Shown: positions 41,466 to 51,351, numbered from the stretch's first letter. The stretch: DNA of 64,000 nt from Alcanivorax sp. (GCF_017794965.1 NZ_CP051240.1:868001-932000); one strand, 5' to 3'. The notes: generated from the sequence alone by a model not told the origin. A program made the numbers and translations.

Positions 41466-43037
41466 ATGCAAGACATCCATGCCCAGCGCATCCTCATTCT
41501 GGATTTCGGTTCCCAGTACACCCAGCTGATCGCCCGTCGCGTGCGCGAGATCGGCGTTTACTGTGAGATCCGCGCCTTCGACATGACCGCTGAGGAAATC
41601 AGCGAGTTTGCGCCCAAGGGCATTATCCTGTCCGGTGGGCCGGAGTCGGTTACTGCGGCAGAAACCCCGCGTGCCCCACAGGCGGTGTTCGACGCCGGTG
41701 TGCCGGTGCTGGGCATCTGTTACGGCATGCAGACCATGTCCGAGCAGCTCGGCGGCAAGGTGGTTGCCGGTGAGAAGCATGAGTTCGGTTACGCGCGTGT
41801 AGAAAAAGCGGAAAAGAACAGCCTGCTGGATGGCATTGTCGACCACGAGGAACACGGCAAGGAATTCCTGGACGTGTGGATGAGCCACGGTGACCGTGTG
41901 GGTGAGATCCCGCAGGGGTTCAAGGTGATCGCCACCACCGGTAGCTGCCCGATTGCTGCCATGGCCAACGAAGAGAAGCGCTTCTACGGCATCCAGTTCC
42001 ATCCGGAAGTGACACATACCCTGCAGGGTGGCCGTCTGCTGGAGCGTTTCGTGCGTGAGTTGTGCGCCTGTGAAGCATTGTGGACACCCAGCAACATCAT
42101 CAATGATGCCATCGACACCATCCGTGATCAGGTGGGCAAGGACGAAGTGATCCTGGGGCTTTCCGGTGGCGTGGATTCCTCCGTGGTGGCGGCGCTGCTG
42201 CACAAGGCCATCGGTGACCAGCTTACCTGTGTGTTCGTGGACAACGGCCTGCTGCGTCACCAGGAAGGCGACCAGGTGATGGAAATGTTCGCCGACAACA
42301 TGGGTGTGAAAGTGATCCGTGTGGATGCGGAAGACAATTTCCTCGGCAAACTGGCCGGCGAAGCGGATCCGGAGAAGAAGCGCAAGATCATCGGCAACAC
42401 CTTCATCGACATCTTCGATGAAGAAGCCGGCAAACTGAAAAATGCCAACTGGCTGGCCCAGGGCACCATCTACCCGGACGTGATCGAATCCGCCGCCAGC
42501 AAGACCGGCAAGGCCCACGTGATCAAGAGCCACCACAATGTGGGCGGCCTGCCGGAAGACATGAAGCTCAAGCTGGTGGAACCCCTGCGCGAGCTGTTCA
42601 AGGACGAAGTGCGCAAGATCGGTCTGGAGCTGGGCCTGCCCTACGACATGGTCTACCGCCACCCCTTCCCGGGCCCGGGTCTGGGCGTGCGTATCCTCGG
42701 TGAAGTGAAGAAGGAGTACGCCGACACCCTGCGTCTGGCGGACCATATCTTCATTGAAGAGCTGCGTGCTGCGGGGCTCTATCACAAGACCAGTCAGGCC
42801 TTTGCTGTGTTCCTGCCGGTGAAGTCCGTGGGTGTAGTGGGCGATGCCCGCCGCTACGAATACGTGGTCGCCCTGCGTGCGGTGGAAACCATCGACTTCA
42901 TGACGGCCCGCTGGGCACACCTGCCCTACGAGTTCCTGGAACTGGTCTCCAGTCGCATCATCAACGAGATCCCGGGTATCAGCCGGGTCACCTACGACAT
43001 CTCGTCCAAGCCACCGGCGACGATTGAGTGGGAATAG
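41466..43037 (+). CDS. guaA: GMP synthase (glutamine-hydrolysing)
   Basis: GuaA of 523 residues. The class I amidotransferase domain has Cys in GICYGMQ and His in FHPEVTHT. The ATP pyrophosphatase has the P-loop LSGGVDSSV, and the dimerisation domain ends KPPATIEWE. Converts XMP to GMP. Starts at ATG 41466. Confidence 0.97.
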   Translation: MQDIHAQRILILDFGSQYTQLIARRVREIGVYCEIRAFDMTAEEISEFAPKGIILSGGPESVTAAETPRAPQAVFDAGVPVLGICYGMQTMSEQLGGKVVAGEKHEFGYARVEKAEKNSLLDGIVDHEEHGKEFLDVWMSHGDRVGEIPQGFKVIATTGSCPIAAMANEEKRFYGIQFHPEVTHTLQGGRLLERFVRELCACEALWTPSNIINDAIDTIRDQVGKDEVILGLSGGVDSSVVAALLHKAIGDQLTCVFVDNGLLRHQEGDQVMEMFADNMGVKVIRVDAEDNFLGKLAGEADPEKKRKIIGNTFIDIFDEEAGKLKNANWLAQGTIYPDVIESAASKTGKAHVIKSHHNVGGLPEDMKLKLVEPLRELFKDEVRKIGLELGLPYDMVYRHPFPGPGLGVRILGEVKKEYADTLRLADHIFIEELRAAGLYHKTSQAFAVFLPVKSVGVVGDARRYEYVVALRAVETIDFMTARWAHLPYEFLELVSSRIINEIPGISRVTYDISSKPPATIEWE

Positions 43038-43066
43038 CCCATTCTGGATGCGTAGAAATACATCAT

Positions 43067-43097
43067 GAAAAGGACGGCCTTCGGGGCCGTTTTTTTA
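43067..43097 (+). terminator. Intrinsic terminator after guaA
   Basis: The stem GGACGGCC/GGCCGT with a TTCG-type loop is preceded by A's and followed by a run of seven T's. Confidence 0.85.
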
Positions 43098-43307
43098 TGG
43101 CGTATTGATATCGTTAAGTTAGATCGTGATTTTTCAAGTAGCTTTTCTCTTGGTGCGTGGTTGGCACATAGAAGGCCATAGCAGCGGCTACAGCTGATGG
43201 CATCGGGGTATTAGGTAACTTGAAAGCATACTCGGAGCTCATCGGTAGAAAGTGGGCCTCGGGACAGAGCTTGGTCGGATGGTAAGCTTTTTGGGGTGTG
43301 ATTGAAT

Positions 43308-43607
43308 TTATGCGTGTCCTCGAATTTCACTTTTATGGCGCTTGTTGTAGAGCTGCGAATAGGTCCCATTGAGGTGGCGCATCCCTTTTGACAATGTGGC
43401 ATCACCCGTTTCTATGAGAAGGTGATAGTGGTTGCTCATCAAGCAGTAAGCATGGCATTGCCAGTGGTAGGTTTGAGTGCATGAGAGAAGGGCGTCCAAG
43501 AATGCTAATCGGTCCTGATCATCTTCATAGATGTTTTGTCTGGCGTTGCCCCTTGCTGTGACGTGATATAGGGCACCAGAAAATTCGATGCGAAGTGGGC
43601 GAGCCAT
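43308..43607 (-). pseudogene. REP-associated tyrosine transposase (RAYT) remnant
   Basis: Frame of 99 codons from ATG 43607. The N-terminus MARPLRIEFSGALYHVTARGN and the HUH motif in MSNHYHLLIET (H-x-H) identify a Y1-transposase of the REP-associated type. Intact RAYTs are about 150-320 residues; here the frame loses homology after LYNKRHK and stops, so the catalytic-Tyr region and the C-terminus are missing. REP-like repeats occur throughout the window, but a working copy must be elsewhere. Confidence 0.85.
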
Positions 43608-43855
43608 GGCAGTCTCCATTCTTTTTGGTGTTTGAGGATGGTGCCGCAGGAGGGAGGGCTCGGCTGTAGGCGAAGTCCTTCTGATGTTATAAGTGGTTGC
43701 CTGCGTTCTTTGTGGGAAATGGGAGACCTGACCCCCGTTGTTAAAGATGCGCGCCTATGCTGATTCGACTCAGTATCTGTAGAGCAAGCGTCGAAGCAAA
43801 CGCACTAGCCAATCCAGCACTAGAATCTATGAACAGCAATTGATGAATTGAGCTT

Positions 43856-46800
43856 ATGAGATTTCATCCCGATGGTCCCTCCATGCCGGATATTCTTTTG
43901 GAGCGCTGTGATGCTGGTCGCGTGGTGTTTCTGTGCGGTGCCGGAGTTTCGTTGCCATCTGGAATGCCGACCTTTGTCGGCCTCACTAGGTACGTCATTG
44001 AGTTCTTTGACCCACCAGACGATTCAGAAATCATGGCTGCGTTTCGGCCATGGCTGGACGATCAATCTGCAGCGAATGTCCCACTCGACCAAATCTTCAA
44101 CCTCCTTCACCTTGAATACGGCAAGGATGAAGTTAACGCTCTGGTCACAGAGCGGCTGAGTGCTCCTCTAGAAATCAAAGATTTTGGACGTGAGCACGGT
44201 CTGATCAAGCGGATTTCTTCGAGCCAAAGCGGCGTGCCGCAGATTGTCACGACGAATTTTGACCGATTGTTCGAGGTAGGGCAGGAAGGAGAGCATCTGG
44301 TCCGACACGTGCCACCTGCTTTTCCCGACCTGAACTTTGGAACGAAGATAGAGGGGATTACGTATCTACACGGGCGTTTGGTAGAAGCAGCCTCTAAAAG
44401 TCATCCTTACGTGCTGAGCAGCGCGGACTTCGGGCGTGCCTATCTGTCAGAAGGATGGGCCACCAACTTCATCAGGCATCTCCTCGAACGATATACCGTC
44501 GTTCTGGTCGGCTATCAGGCGGAAGACCCACCAATTAAATATCTTCTTCAGGGGCTCAACCATGACGGTCAGTATGACCGATCTAGACTCTATGCCTTTG
44601 ACCGTGGGCTTCCTGAGGAGATCGAAGCCAAGTGGCGTGACCGAGGTGCCACAGCCATAGCCTATTCCGATCATTCGGATTTGTGGAAGAGCATGGAAGC
44701 CTGGGCAGATCGGGCCGACGATCCGCGCAGGTGGCGTGCATCCATAATCGCCAAAAGTCAGCAGGACCCGAAGGATCTAGCCCCTCATGAGCGTGGTCAA
44801 GTTGTTCATGTCCTTCGCACAGTGCAGGGAGCGAGGTTGTTCTCGGAGGCTGATCCGGTACCGCATCCTGAATGGGTATGTGTGATGGATGCGAATGTCC
44901 GATCAGCCAAACAGAGCCGCGGCTATGGCGACGATGCTGAAGTTTTCGATCCCGAGGCTGCTTATGGACTCGATGACGATCTGAGGGATATCTCTGACGA
45001 TGATCGCAGACAGGGTGTCAGTAACGACAATCTCCTTGTCTGGCGCGATGAAGACGACAATCCGCATGATTTTCATCGGTTGGGCGGACGACAGGCTGCA
45101 GGTTTCGAGGTAACCCCGATAAGGCTTGGCCACCTCATCACCTGGCTCAGCAAGTCCATCGATAGCCCTGTGCTGGCTTGGTGGGTCATTCGACAGAGCG
45201 GACTGCACCCGCGACTGCTGCAACAGTTCGAGTGGCAAGTGGAGCATTCGAAGGCTCTCAACGAGCGTGCTCGTCATATCTGGAACCTGATTCTCGAACA
45301 CCATCGAGACCCTCGCAATCGTCAATGGAATGGCGACTGGTTCGACTTGAAGAAACGGATCAATGAGGAGGGCTGGACGGCCAGTGTCCTACGGGAATTC
45401 CGGAGGGTTGCGACGCCGCGCTTGGAGATCAGGCCATCGTATGGCTTGGGGCAGACCAGACCACCGTGTGTACCCTGGGAGGAAATTCATCTCAGCGACC
45501 TCGGTCAGTGGGAAGTCGTGCTCTTGGATCGGCACAACGAAGATTTAGACGTCCCCGACGATCTATTACCACAGGTAGTTGGCATTCTGAATGAACAGTT
45601 TACCGTCGCCTCAGGGCTACTGGGGGATATCGAGACCGTCTACTTCCAGACGCCGACCTGCTATTCGGACCGTGAGATCGATGGGAGAGAGCACATCACG
45701 GAAGCCGCGGGGGGCGTGACTTGGTTCGTCCAACTTTTTGACCGATTGGCTGCCAAGTGGCCAGAACTGGCAAATGCATATGCAACAACTTGGCCTGCGG
45801 CAGACCGGTTCTTTTTCCGTAAACTCAAGCTGTATGCGTTCAGCAAAGCGGGCGTCTTCGAGGCCGACCATGTAGCCGAGGAGGTCTTGTCCTTAGATCA
45901 GGAGATATTCTGGGGCATCGATGTGGTCCGAGAGCTTCTTTTCCTGCTGGAGGACCGATGGGGAGAGTTCTCTCAGGAGAGCCGAAATCAACTCATCGAC
46001 CGCATCTTGACGGGCCCCGATCAGCGTTCCCGCTGGTGTGACGAAGAGTTTCCAGGGCTGCGGGACGAGTTTGCCTCCAGATACGCCCGGTATCTCGAAC
46101 TACAGGGTTGTGAACTGACTGCTGATCGCAGTGAACGGCTTGCCGAGATGATCAGAAGTATTCCTGGATGGAGCGACGGCTGGGCGACCTCGACGGTGGT
46201 GGTGCGGGGCTCTCACACGGGCTGGGTCGGTACGGATGAAAAACCAGATTCCATCTTGGACCTTCCCGTAAACGAGGTGGTCTCCAAGGCAAAGGAAGAC
46301 CTGAAGAGGGACGTTGACAGCTTCACCGAGAAGCGGCCCTTCACTGGTTTGGTGAAAGCCAATCCGCGAAAGGCGCTGTCTGCGTTGACGATTGCAGGAA
46401 AGGCTAACGACTACCCTGAGGCGTTCTGGTCGGCCATGATCAGTGAGCTTCCCGCAGACATCTCGCCCAGGCTGAGACGGGGATTCCTGAACCGAGTAGC
46501 GCGACTCCCACATGTAGTTATCGCCAAACTGCGCCATACCTTGGGCCGATGGCTCGAAAAGGACTTGGTCGCGATCCTTGAGTTTGATGATGATCTCGGT
46601 TGGACAGTCTACGATCACATCGTCGATGGCATCCTGAGCGGCGGAGCAAATGCAGCGAAGAGCGGGATTGGCGAAATCCGCCAAGGTGGAAACGTCATTC
46701 AACGGTCCCGGCGCACATTCGGCCATGCGATCAACGGTCCCATTGGTATGTGCGCTAAGGCCCTTTTCCACTCAGTGCCAGGGGAAAAACAGGAAGCTGG

Positions 46801-47665
46801 TTCACTGATCCCCGAGCACATCAAATCCCGTGTCGAGCGCCTCTTTACGGCACCAGGTGAGGGGGCAGGTCATGCCGTGTCGATAGCGAGCAGCAAGCTT
46901 AACTGGCTCATGTTTGTTGATCCCGCCTGGACTGAGGAACGTCTTATTCCGATGTTGGAGTTCGAGCATCCAGCCTCGGAACCAGCATGGAATGGGTTTC
47001 TTCATAGTGGCCGAGTGCCTTGGCCGCCGTTGGCCGAGACCATCAAGCCACTCTTGCTTGACCTCTTCCCGTGGGTTGAAGGGTTTTCTTGGGATCGCGA
47101 TCTCTCAGAGGTAGCCGTCCAATGGCTAGGCTTCATGCGGGTGTTTCACCCGGGTGAACCAAGCGGTCTTACACGAGGCGAAATGCGCTCGATCTTTCGA
47201 GCGATGTCCGACGATGCTCGGAACCAGTTCATTTTCTGGTTGGGCAAGGTCGGACAGAAAAACGAGAATGGCTGGATTAAACACGTCATTCCCTTAATCA
47301 AAGAGGACTGGCCGAGAGAACGCCGATACAGGACCACAGCATCGATGAGGGCGTGGATCGGCCTGCTTGATGATACCGGCGATAGCTTCCCGGCCGTCTA
47401 CGAAACGGTGAAGAAGTTCTTGGTGCCGGTGGAGACAAATGACCATCCGTTCTACCGGTTCACCCGAGAGATCAGTGATGAGAAGCCGATTACCGCTCTA
47501 TTCCCTGAAACGACGCTGGATTTGATGAACAGGGTTACACCTCGGGTCCTCACCCGTCCGCCATACGAGTTACCGAAGGTACTAGCACTGATTGAGGAAG
47601 CCGAACCTGAGCTGATATCAGATCCACGCTATTTGCGCCTTATCGATCTTGTTGAACGAAGCTAG
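43856..47665 (+). CDS. Large SIR2-domain protein, probable anti-phage NADase
   Basis: Single-gene protein of 1269 residues. The N-terminal SIR2 fold spans about 20-280: GAGVSLPSGMPTF from residue 28, VTTNFDRLFE with Asn134, YLHGRL with His172, GYQAEDPP from 219. These are the NAD-binding and catalytic features of bacterial defence sirtuins. No zinc-finger Cys tetrad is seen, which fits the NADase rather than deacetylase class. The next ~1000 residues are helical with no motif I can name; part near 1010-1090 (KLNWLMFVDPAWTEE) may be DUF4020, seen in SIR2 proteins. Size and layout resemble DSR1-type systems. GC is lower than in flanking core genes. ATG 43883 is an alternative start. Confidence 0.82.
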   Translation: MRFHPDGPSMPDILLERCDAGRVVFLCGAGVSLPSGMPTFVGLTRYVIEFFDPPDDSEIMAAFRPWLDDQSAANVPLDQIFNLLHLEYGKDEVNALVTERLSAPLEIKDFGREHGLIKRISSSQSGVPQIVTTNFDRLFEVGQEGEHLVRHVPPAFPDLNFGTKIEGITYLHGRLVEAASKSHPYVLSSADFGRAYLSEGWATNFIRHLLERYTVVLVGYQAEDPPIKYLLQGLNHDGQYDRSRLYAFDRGLPEEIEAKWRDRGATAIAYSDHSDLWKSMEAWADRADDPRRWRASIIAKSQQDPKDLAPHERGQVVHVLRTVQGARLFSEADPVPHPEWVCVMDANVRSAKQSRGYGDDAEVFDPEAAYGLDDDLRDISDDDRRQGVSNDNLLVWRDEDDNPHDFHRLGGRQAAGFEVTPIRLGHLITWLSKSIDSPVLAWWVIRQSGLHPRLLQQFEWQVEHSKALNERARHIWNLILEHHRDPRNRQWNGDWFDLKKRINEEGWTASVLREFRRVATPRLEIRPSYGLGQTRPPCVPWEEIHLSDLGQWEVVLLDRHNEDLDVPDDLLPQVVGILNEQFTVASGLLGDIETVYFQTPTCYSDREIDGREHITEAAGGVTWFVQLFDRLAAKWPELANAYATTWPAADRFFFRKLKLYAFSKAGVFEADHVAEEVLSLDQEIFWGIDVVRELLFLLEDRWGEFSQESRNQLIDRILTGPDQRSRWCDEEFPGLRDEFASRYARYLELQGCELTADRSERLAEMIRSIPGWSDGWATSTVVVRGSHTGWVGTDEKPDSILDLPVNEVVSKAKEDLKRDVDSFTEKRPFTGLVKANPRKALSALTIAGKANDYPEAFWSAMISELPADISPRLRRGFLNRVARLPHVVIAKLRHTLGRWLEKDLVAILEFDDDLGWTVYDHIVDGILSGGANAAKSGIGEIRQGGNVIQRSRRTFGHAINGPIGMCAKALFHSVPGEKQEAGSLIPEHIKSRVERLFTAPGEGAGHAVSIASSKLNWLMFVDPAWTEERLIPMLEFEHPASEPAWNGFLHSGRVPWPPLAETIKPLLLDLFPWVEGFSWDRDLSEVAVQWLGFMRVFHPGEPSGLTRGEMRSIFRAMSDDARNQFIFWLGKVGQKNENGWIKHVIPLIKEDWPRERRYRTTASMRAWIGLLDDTGDSFPAVYETVKKFLVPVETNDHPFYRFTREISDEKPITALFPETTLDLMNRVTPRVLTRPPYELPKVLALIEEAEPELISDPRYLRLIDLVERS

Positions 47666-48540
47666 GTCTCGGTATTCATGACCGACAACCCAGCTATGGA
47701 TATGGAGCCCTAGATTTCACGACCTCTCAAACAGTGAAGGTCTGCCATAAATAAATCAGAAGTTCTTGTTCGCAGTGACACCGAATGACCGTAATACGCT
47801 CTGTCGATCCAGCGCACTTAGTCAGTAAGTGCGCCAGACTGAACGGCAAGAAAGGGCTGGCTGTGACTTGTGCGAGAGCTCTGTGACGGCGGGATGGCAC
47901 ATCACATCGATAATGCCCCTCAAGCGGTAGAGGTGGTATTTTTCATGGTATGGCTCCCGTGTGGCATGCATAGCTTATTGTTTTATAGGGATTTATTTCG
48001 ACAATCAATAATAGAGTGGGAATAGAAAAAGGCAGCCAGTTGGCTGCCTTTTTTGTGGTTCATCGCGCAATCGCGGGAAGTTGCTCCTACCGCGGTTTTC
48101 CCGTAGGAGCGTCGCTCGCGGCGCGATTCCAGCGGTTTAGTCCCGCCCAGGGGCAAATCGAGATCTGTGGGAGATTCTGCTTGCTGAACGAAGGCTCTAG
48201 CAGCATGCCCTGGTCCACAGCAGCATTCGTTCAGCAAGCTGAATTTCCCACACAAGCAGGAAAGCCTGTTTTGCCACAGAGATCGCAGAGACCACCGAGT
48301 GAAAACAATGGGTTTCCTCAGTGGTCTCTGCGATCTCTGTGGTGAAAACGTTTTTGACCCTGGTCTGTAATCGCGCCGCGACCGAGCGCAGCGAAGGAAC
48401 GCCTGACAAGGCGGCCCCGCAGGGGTGAGCGGAGCGAATAACCGACGCTCCTACGGCATGGGGCGTGCCGCGAGCCATTCCCTCAAATCCGCAATGAACC
48501 TTTTTTGTTTCATTCAGGCTAAGCGCTGCGCGACGGCACC
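47666..48540. other. Repeat-rich intergenic region
   Basis: About 870 bases without a supported gene. It holds a terminator hairpin GGCAGCCA/TGGCTGCC with T-run at 48030-48053. REP-like GTAGGAGC words lie at 48085-48130. A GGGAGATTCTGCTTGCTGAACGAA-type pair sits at 48170-48255. A 22-bp perfect inverted repeat (CCACAGAGATCGCAGAGACC...) lies at 48274-48342. The left 350 bases are AT-richer and featureless. Confidence 0.7.
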
Positions 48541-49743
48541 CTAAGAGCAGATGCGGAGCAGGTGGCTGATCAGATCCACCTGCCGGTTGAAGTTGTTCTT
48601 CTGTAGCAGGGATTTGATATTGGTACGAACGGTGCTCACTGCCAGGCTCAGTTCCTCGGCGGCTTCAGCGGTGTTGGCGCCTTTGATCAGGCAGTGGCAG
48701 ACCCGGGCCTCCGCCTCGGTGGCATTGATGATCTTGCGGATCTCGGCGGTCCCGGGCACCCGGCAGTCATTCGGGTCAAAGATCTCCACCAGGACATTAC
48801 TGTTGCTGCGTTGCTTGTTGTGCACCGGGGTGATCGAGAAACGCAGGGGCAGGGCATCGGTGTGCAGGTACAGGGTGTCGTTGTCGTCCAGCGCTGCGGT
48901 CTTGCCGGTAATGAATAGCATGAGCTGGGTGTAGAAATCCTTGCCAAACCCGGTGTCGCGGAAATGAATGCCCCGGGTCTCCTGGTTCACCGTGAAGACA
49001 TCATAGCGATTACCAATATCGATGAAGGCCGGGCTGGCGCTGATCAGCAGGGTGACCGGAGAGAACACCGCCACAGGCTGTTTGAGCATGGCAATGCTGG
49101 TTTGCAGGTCCTTGAAGCTCTGTTCAGAGCGGTGCAGGCGCTCGTAGAGGTCCAGGGCGATTTCAGCATGCTTCTTCAGCCGGGCAAGCAGGGCCATTTC
49201 CTGTTTGCTGAACACCGGTCGGGACTTGTGGCGATTGAAGACCAGTGCCACATGTTGCTGGTACTTGTTGGTGAAGGCGATGGTGGCGCTGTCGACAATG
49301 CCCGCGGCGCGCACCCAGGTGCGTGAGAAGGAAGACATGCCGGCCAGTACATCGCATTCCGGGTCGCCGTCGGCGTAGCTGAACAGGGCGTTGGGGCCAG
49401 CGTCCAGGGCCCGGGCAATGGCCTTGTCCTTGAAGACCAGGCCGGTTTTCAGCATCAGGGGGACAACCCCGGGCGGGTACCCGACCGCCCAGCCATACAG
49501 CCCTTTCAGCTGAGGTTCCTTCTGGATGACGGCGAGACAGGCGCTGACCAGATCCAGCTCTTCACGAATAAAGCGCAGGAAAGGGTCAAACCCTTCATTG
49601 TGATCCACGCAGCTATACAGGCTGGTGACCAGGCGATCCAGGATGTCCGCCTGGTTGTCGTCCGGTGCCAGCAGTCCCCCGTTGACCTGGTTGCGATCCG
49701 GATCCGCAACGTGGCCGGGATGGTGATGACTTTCTATGGGCAT
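48541..49743 (-). CDS. LuxR-family transcriptional regulator
   Basis: Protein of 400 residues with a C-terminal LuxR/GerE HTH (about 338-398: ATEAEARVCHCLIKG, ANTAEAAEELSLAVSTVRTNIKSLL, quoted in part). The N-terminal ~330 residues look like PAS/GAF-type sensing domains with no receiver Asp, so it is not a two-component regulator. Ligand unknown. It is leftward and divergent from infC. It may be the core-gene edge of the accessory region. Confidence 0.85.
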   Translation of the reverse strand: MPIESHHHPGHVADPDRNQVNGGLLAPDDNQADILDRLVTSLYSCVDHNEGFDPFLRFIREELDLVSACLAVIQKEPQLKGLYGWAVGYPPGVVPLMLKTGLVFKDKAIARALDAGPNALFSYADGDPECDVLAGMSSFSRTWVRAAGIVDSATIAFTNKYQQHVALVFNRHKSRPVFSKQEMALLARLKKHAEIALDLYERLHRSEQSFKDLQTSIAMLKQPVAVFSPVTLLISASPAFIDIGNRYDVFTVNQETRGIHFRDTGFGKDFYTQLMLFITGKTAALDDNDTLYLHTDALPLRFSITPVHNKQRSNSNVLVEIFDPNDCRVPGTAEIRKIINATEAEARVCHCLIKGANTAEAAEELSLAVSTVRTNIKSLLQKNNFNRQVDLISHLLRICS

Positions 49744-50047
49744 GGTTGTCTTGCTTCCCCCTCAAGACCACAGAGACCCAGCGTACAATTTGCCGGTCTG
49801 GATGTTAAGGCGCGGCCTTTTCGGGGGTGGCGTGAGCGGTAGCGGGTGCGGGACGGCGCCGGTTGGCGGTTTTGCTGCCATTGGGGCCGTATTGCTGCTT
49901 GAAAAGTGGGCGGATTTGCTTAAAATACGCACCCTTCCCGGGATTCGGGGCCGGTTACACGGCTTTCGGATCGTGAGCGAAACCTCACAGCCGGGTAGAA
50001 TTCATTCCGTTTCAGTGAGTTGCGTGCTCCAGCCTGAGGGTTTGGGG

Positions 50048-50076
50048 TTGTTGTGCCCGTTGTGGTGGCATACAAT
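50048..50076 (+). promoter_or_regulatory. Probable infC operon promoter
   Basis: TTGTTG (50048-50053), 17 bases, TACAAT (50071-50076). It lies 65 bases before infC. In most relatives thrS is directly upstream of infC; here a LuxR gene points the other way, so infC needs its own promoter. Confidence 0.65.
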
Positions 50077-50141
50077 GCGCGCCTTTACTGGGGCGGCGAG
50101 GCGTTCGCCTCATGGTCTAAAACAGAGTGGAGGTTCACGAC

Positions 50142-50684
50142 ATTAAGCGTGGAGGCAACAAGGGCCGCGAGCAACGCGCCCGAATCAATCAGCAAATCCA
50201 GGCAACCGACGTTCGGTTGATCGATGTGGACGGCGAGCAGGTCGGTATTGTGACCCTGCAGGAAGCGCTGGAGAAATCCACTTCAAAACAGCTGGATCTG
50301 GTAGAAATCTCCCCTGGTGCGGAACCGCCTGTTTGCCGAATCATGGATTACGGCAAGCACCTGTTCGAGGCGAAGCAGAAGGCCAAAGAGGGGCGCAAGA
50401 AGCAGCGCCAGACTCAGGTCAAGGAAATCAAATTCCGTCCCGGCACTGACATCGGCGACTATGAGGTGAAACTGCGTAACCTCAAGAAGTTCCTCGAGGC
50501 CGGCGACAAGACCAAGATTACCGTCCGCTTCCGCGGCCGGGAAATGGCTCACCAGGAGCTGGGCCGGGAACTGCTCGAGCGTATCGAGAAGGACCTGGAA
50601 GAACTGGGTACTGTTGAGCAACGCCCGAATATGGAAGGTCGCCAGATGATCATGGTGATCGGCCCGGGCAAAAAGAAGAAGTAA
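50142..50684 (+). CDS. infC: Translation initiation factor IF-3, ATT start
   Basis: IF3 of 180 residues. The family start (K-R-G-G-N-K..INQQI) aligns with ATT at 50142, 8 bases after GGAGG; the GTG at 50127 would add residues not seen in IF3. The rare AUU start is the basis of IF3 autocontrol, since IF3 itself rejects non-standard starts. Conserved INQQIQA..VRLID and GPGKKKK are present. Confidence 0.95.
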   Translation: MKRGGNKGREQRARINQQIQATDVRLIDVDGEQVGIVTLQEALEKSTSKQLDLVEISPGAEPPVCRIMDYGKHLFEAKQKAKEGRKKQRQTQVKEIKFRPGTDIGDYEVKLRNLKKFLEAGDKTKITVRFRGREMAHQELGRELLERIEKDLEELGTVEQRPNMEGRQMIMVIGPGKKKK

Positions 50685-50736
50685 TCTCTCCAACAGGAGG
50701 GGTTACTGCATTAATCAACCAACTTGAGAAGGTACC

Positions 50737-50931
50737 ATGCCTAAAATCAAGACAAATCGTGGGGCTGCCAAGCGTTTCAAGAAAACCGCCTCCGGTTTCA
50801 AGCGCAAGCAGGCATTCAAAAACCACATTCTGACCAAGAAGTCTTCCAAGACTATCCGTCAGCTGCGTCCGAAGCAGGAAGTCCACGAGAATGATGTGGC
50901 TCTTGTTAAACGCATGATGCCCTACGCATAA
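50737..50931 (+). CDS. rpmI: 50S ribosomal protein L35
   Basis: Basic protein of 64 residues, MPKIKTNRGAAKRFKKTASG, the L35 signature. Downstream of infC in the standard infC-rpmI-rplT order. L20 normally represses this pair by binding the leader. Confidence 0.97.
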   Translation: MPKIKTNRGAAKRFKKTASGFKRKQAFKNHILTKKSSKTIRQLRPKQEVHENDVALVKRMMPYA

Positions 50932-50956
50932 CTGATACGGATCTGGAGACTGAAAA

Positions 50957-51316
50957 ATGGCACGAGTAAAACGTGGTGTGCAGGCCCGTCGTCGGCACAA
51001 GAAGGTTCTCAAGCAGGCTAAAGGCTACTACGGTGCCCGCAGCCGTGTTTATCGCGTAGCGGTCCAGGCCGTTACCAAAGCCGGTCAGTACGCTTACCGC
51101 GACCGTAAGGTTCGCAAGCGTCAGTTCCGTCGTCTGTGGATTGTTCGTATCAACGCCGCTGCGCGTCTGAACGGCCTGTCCTACAGCCGTCTGATCGACG
51201 GCCTGAAAAAGGCTTCTGTCGATATCGACCGTAAAGTACTGGCGGACATCGCTGTTCGCGATCAGGCAACCTTTAGCGCTTTGGCCGAGAAAGCCAAAGC
51301 GAGTCTCACCGCCTGA
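50957..51316 (+). CDS. rplT: 50S ribosomal protein L20
   Basis: Basic protein of 119 residues starting MARVKRGVQARRRHKKVLKQ, the L20 pattern. Needed early in 50S assembly and the autogenous repressor of rpmI-rplT. Ends 36 bases before a strong terminator. Confidence 0.97.
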   Translation: MARVKRGVQARRRHKKVLKQAKGYYGARSRVYRVAVQAVTKAGQYAYRDRKVRKRQFRRLWIVRINAAARLNGLSYSRLIDGLKKASVDIDRKVLADIAVRDQATFSALAEKAKASLTA

Positions 51317-51351
51317 TTCACTGTTCTGTCTCAGACAGAGCAGCATACTCA

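Noticed and set aside
43856..47665. Classic protein deacetylase function for the SIR2 gene
   Set aside because: No zinc-binding Cys tetrad is seen and the protein is far larger than deacetylase sirtuins.
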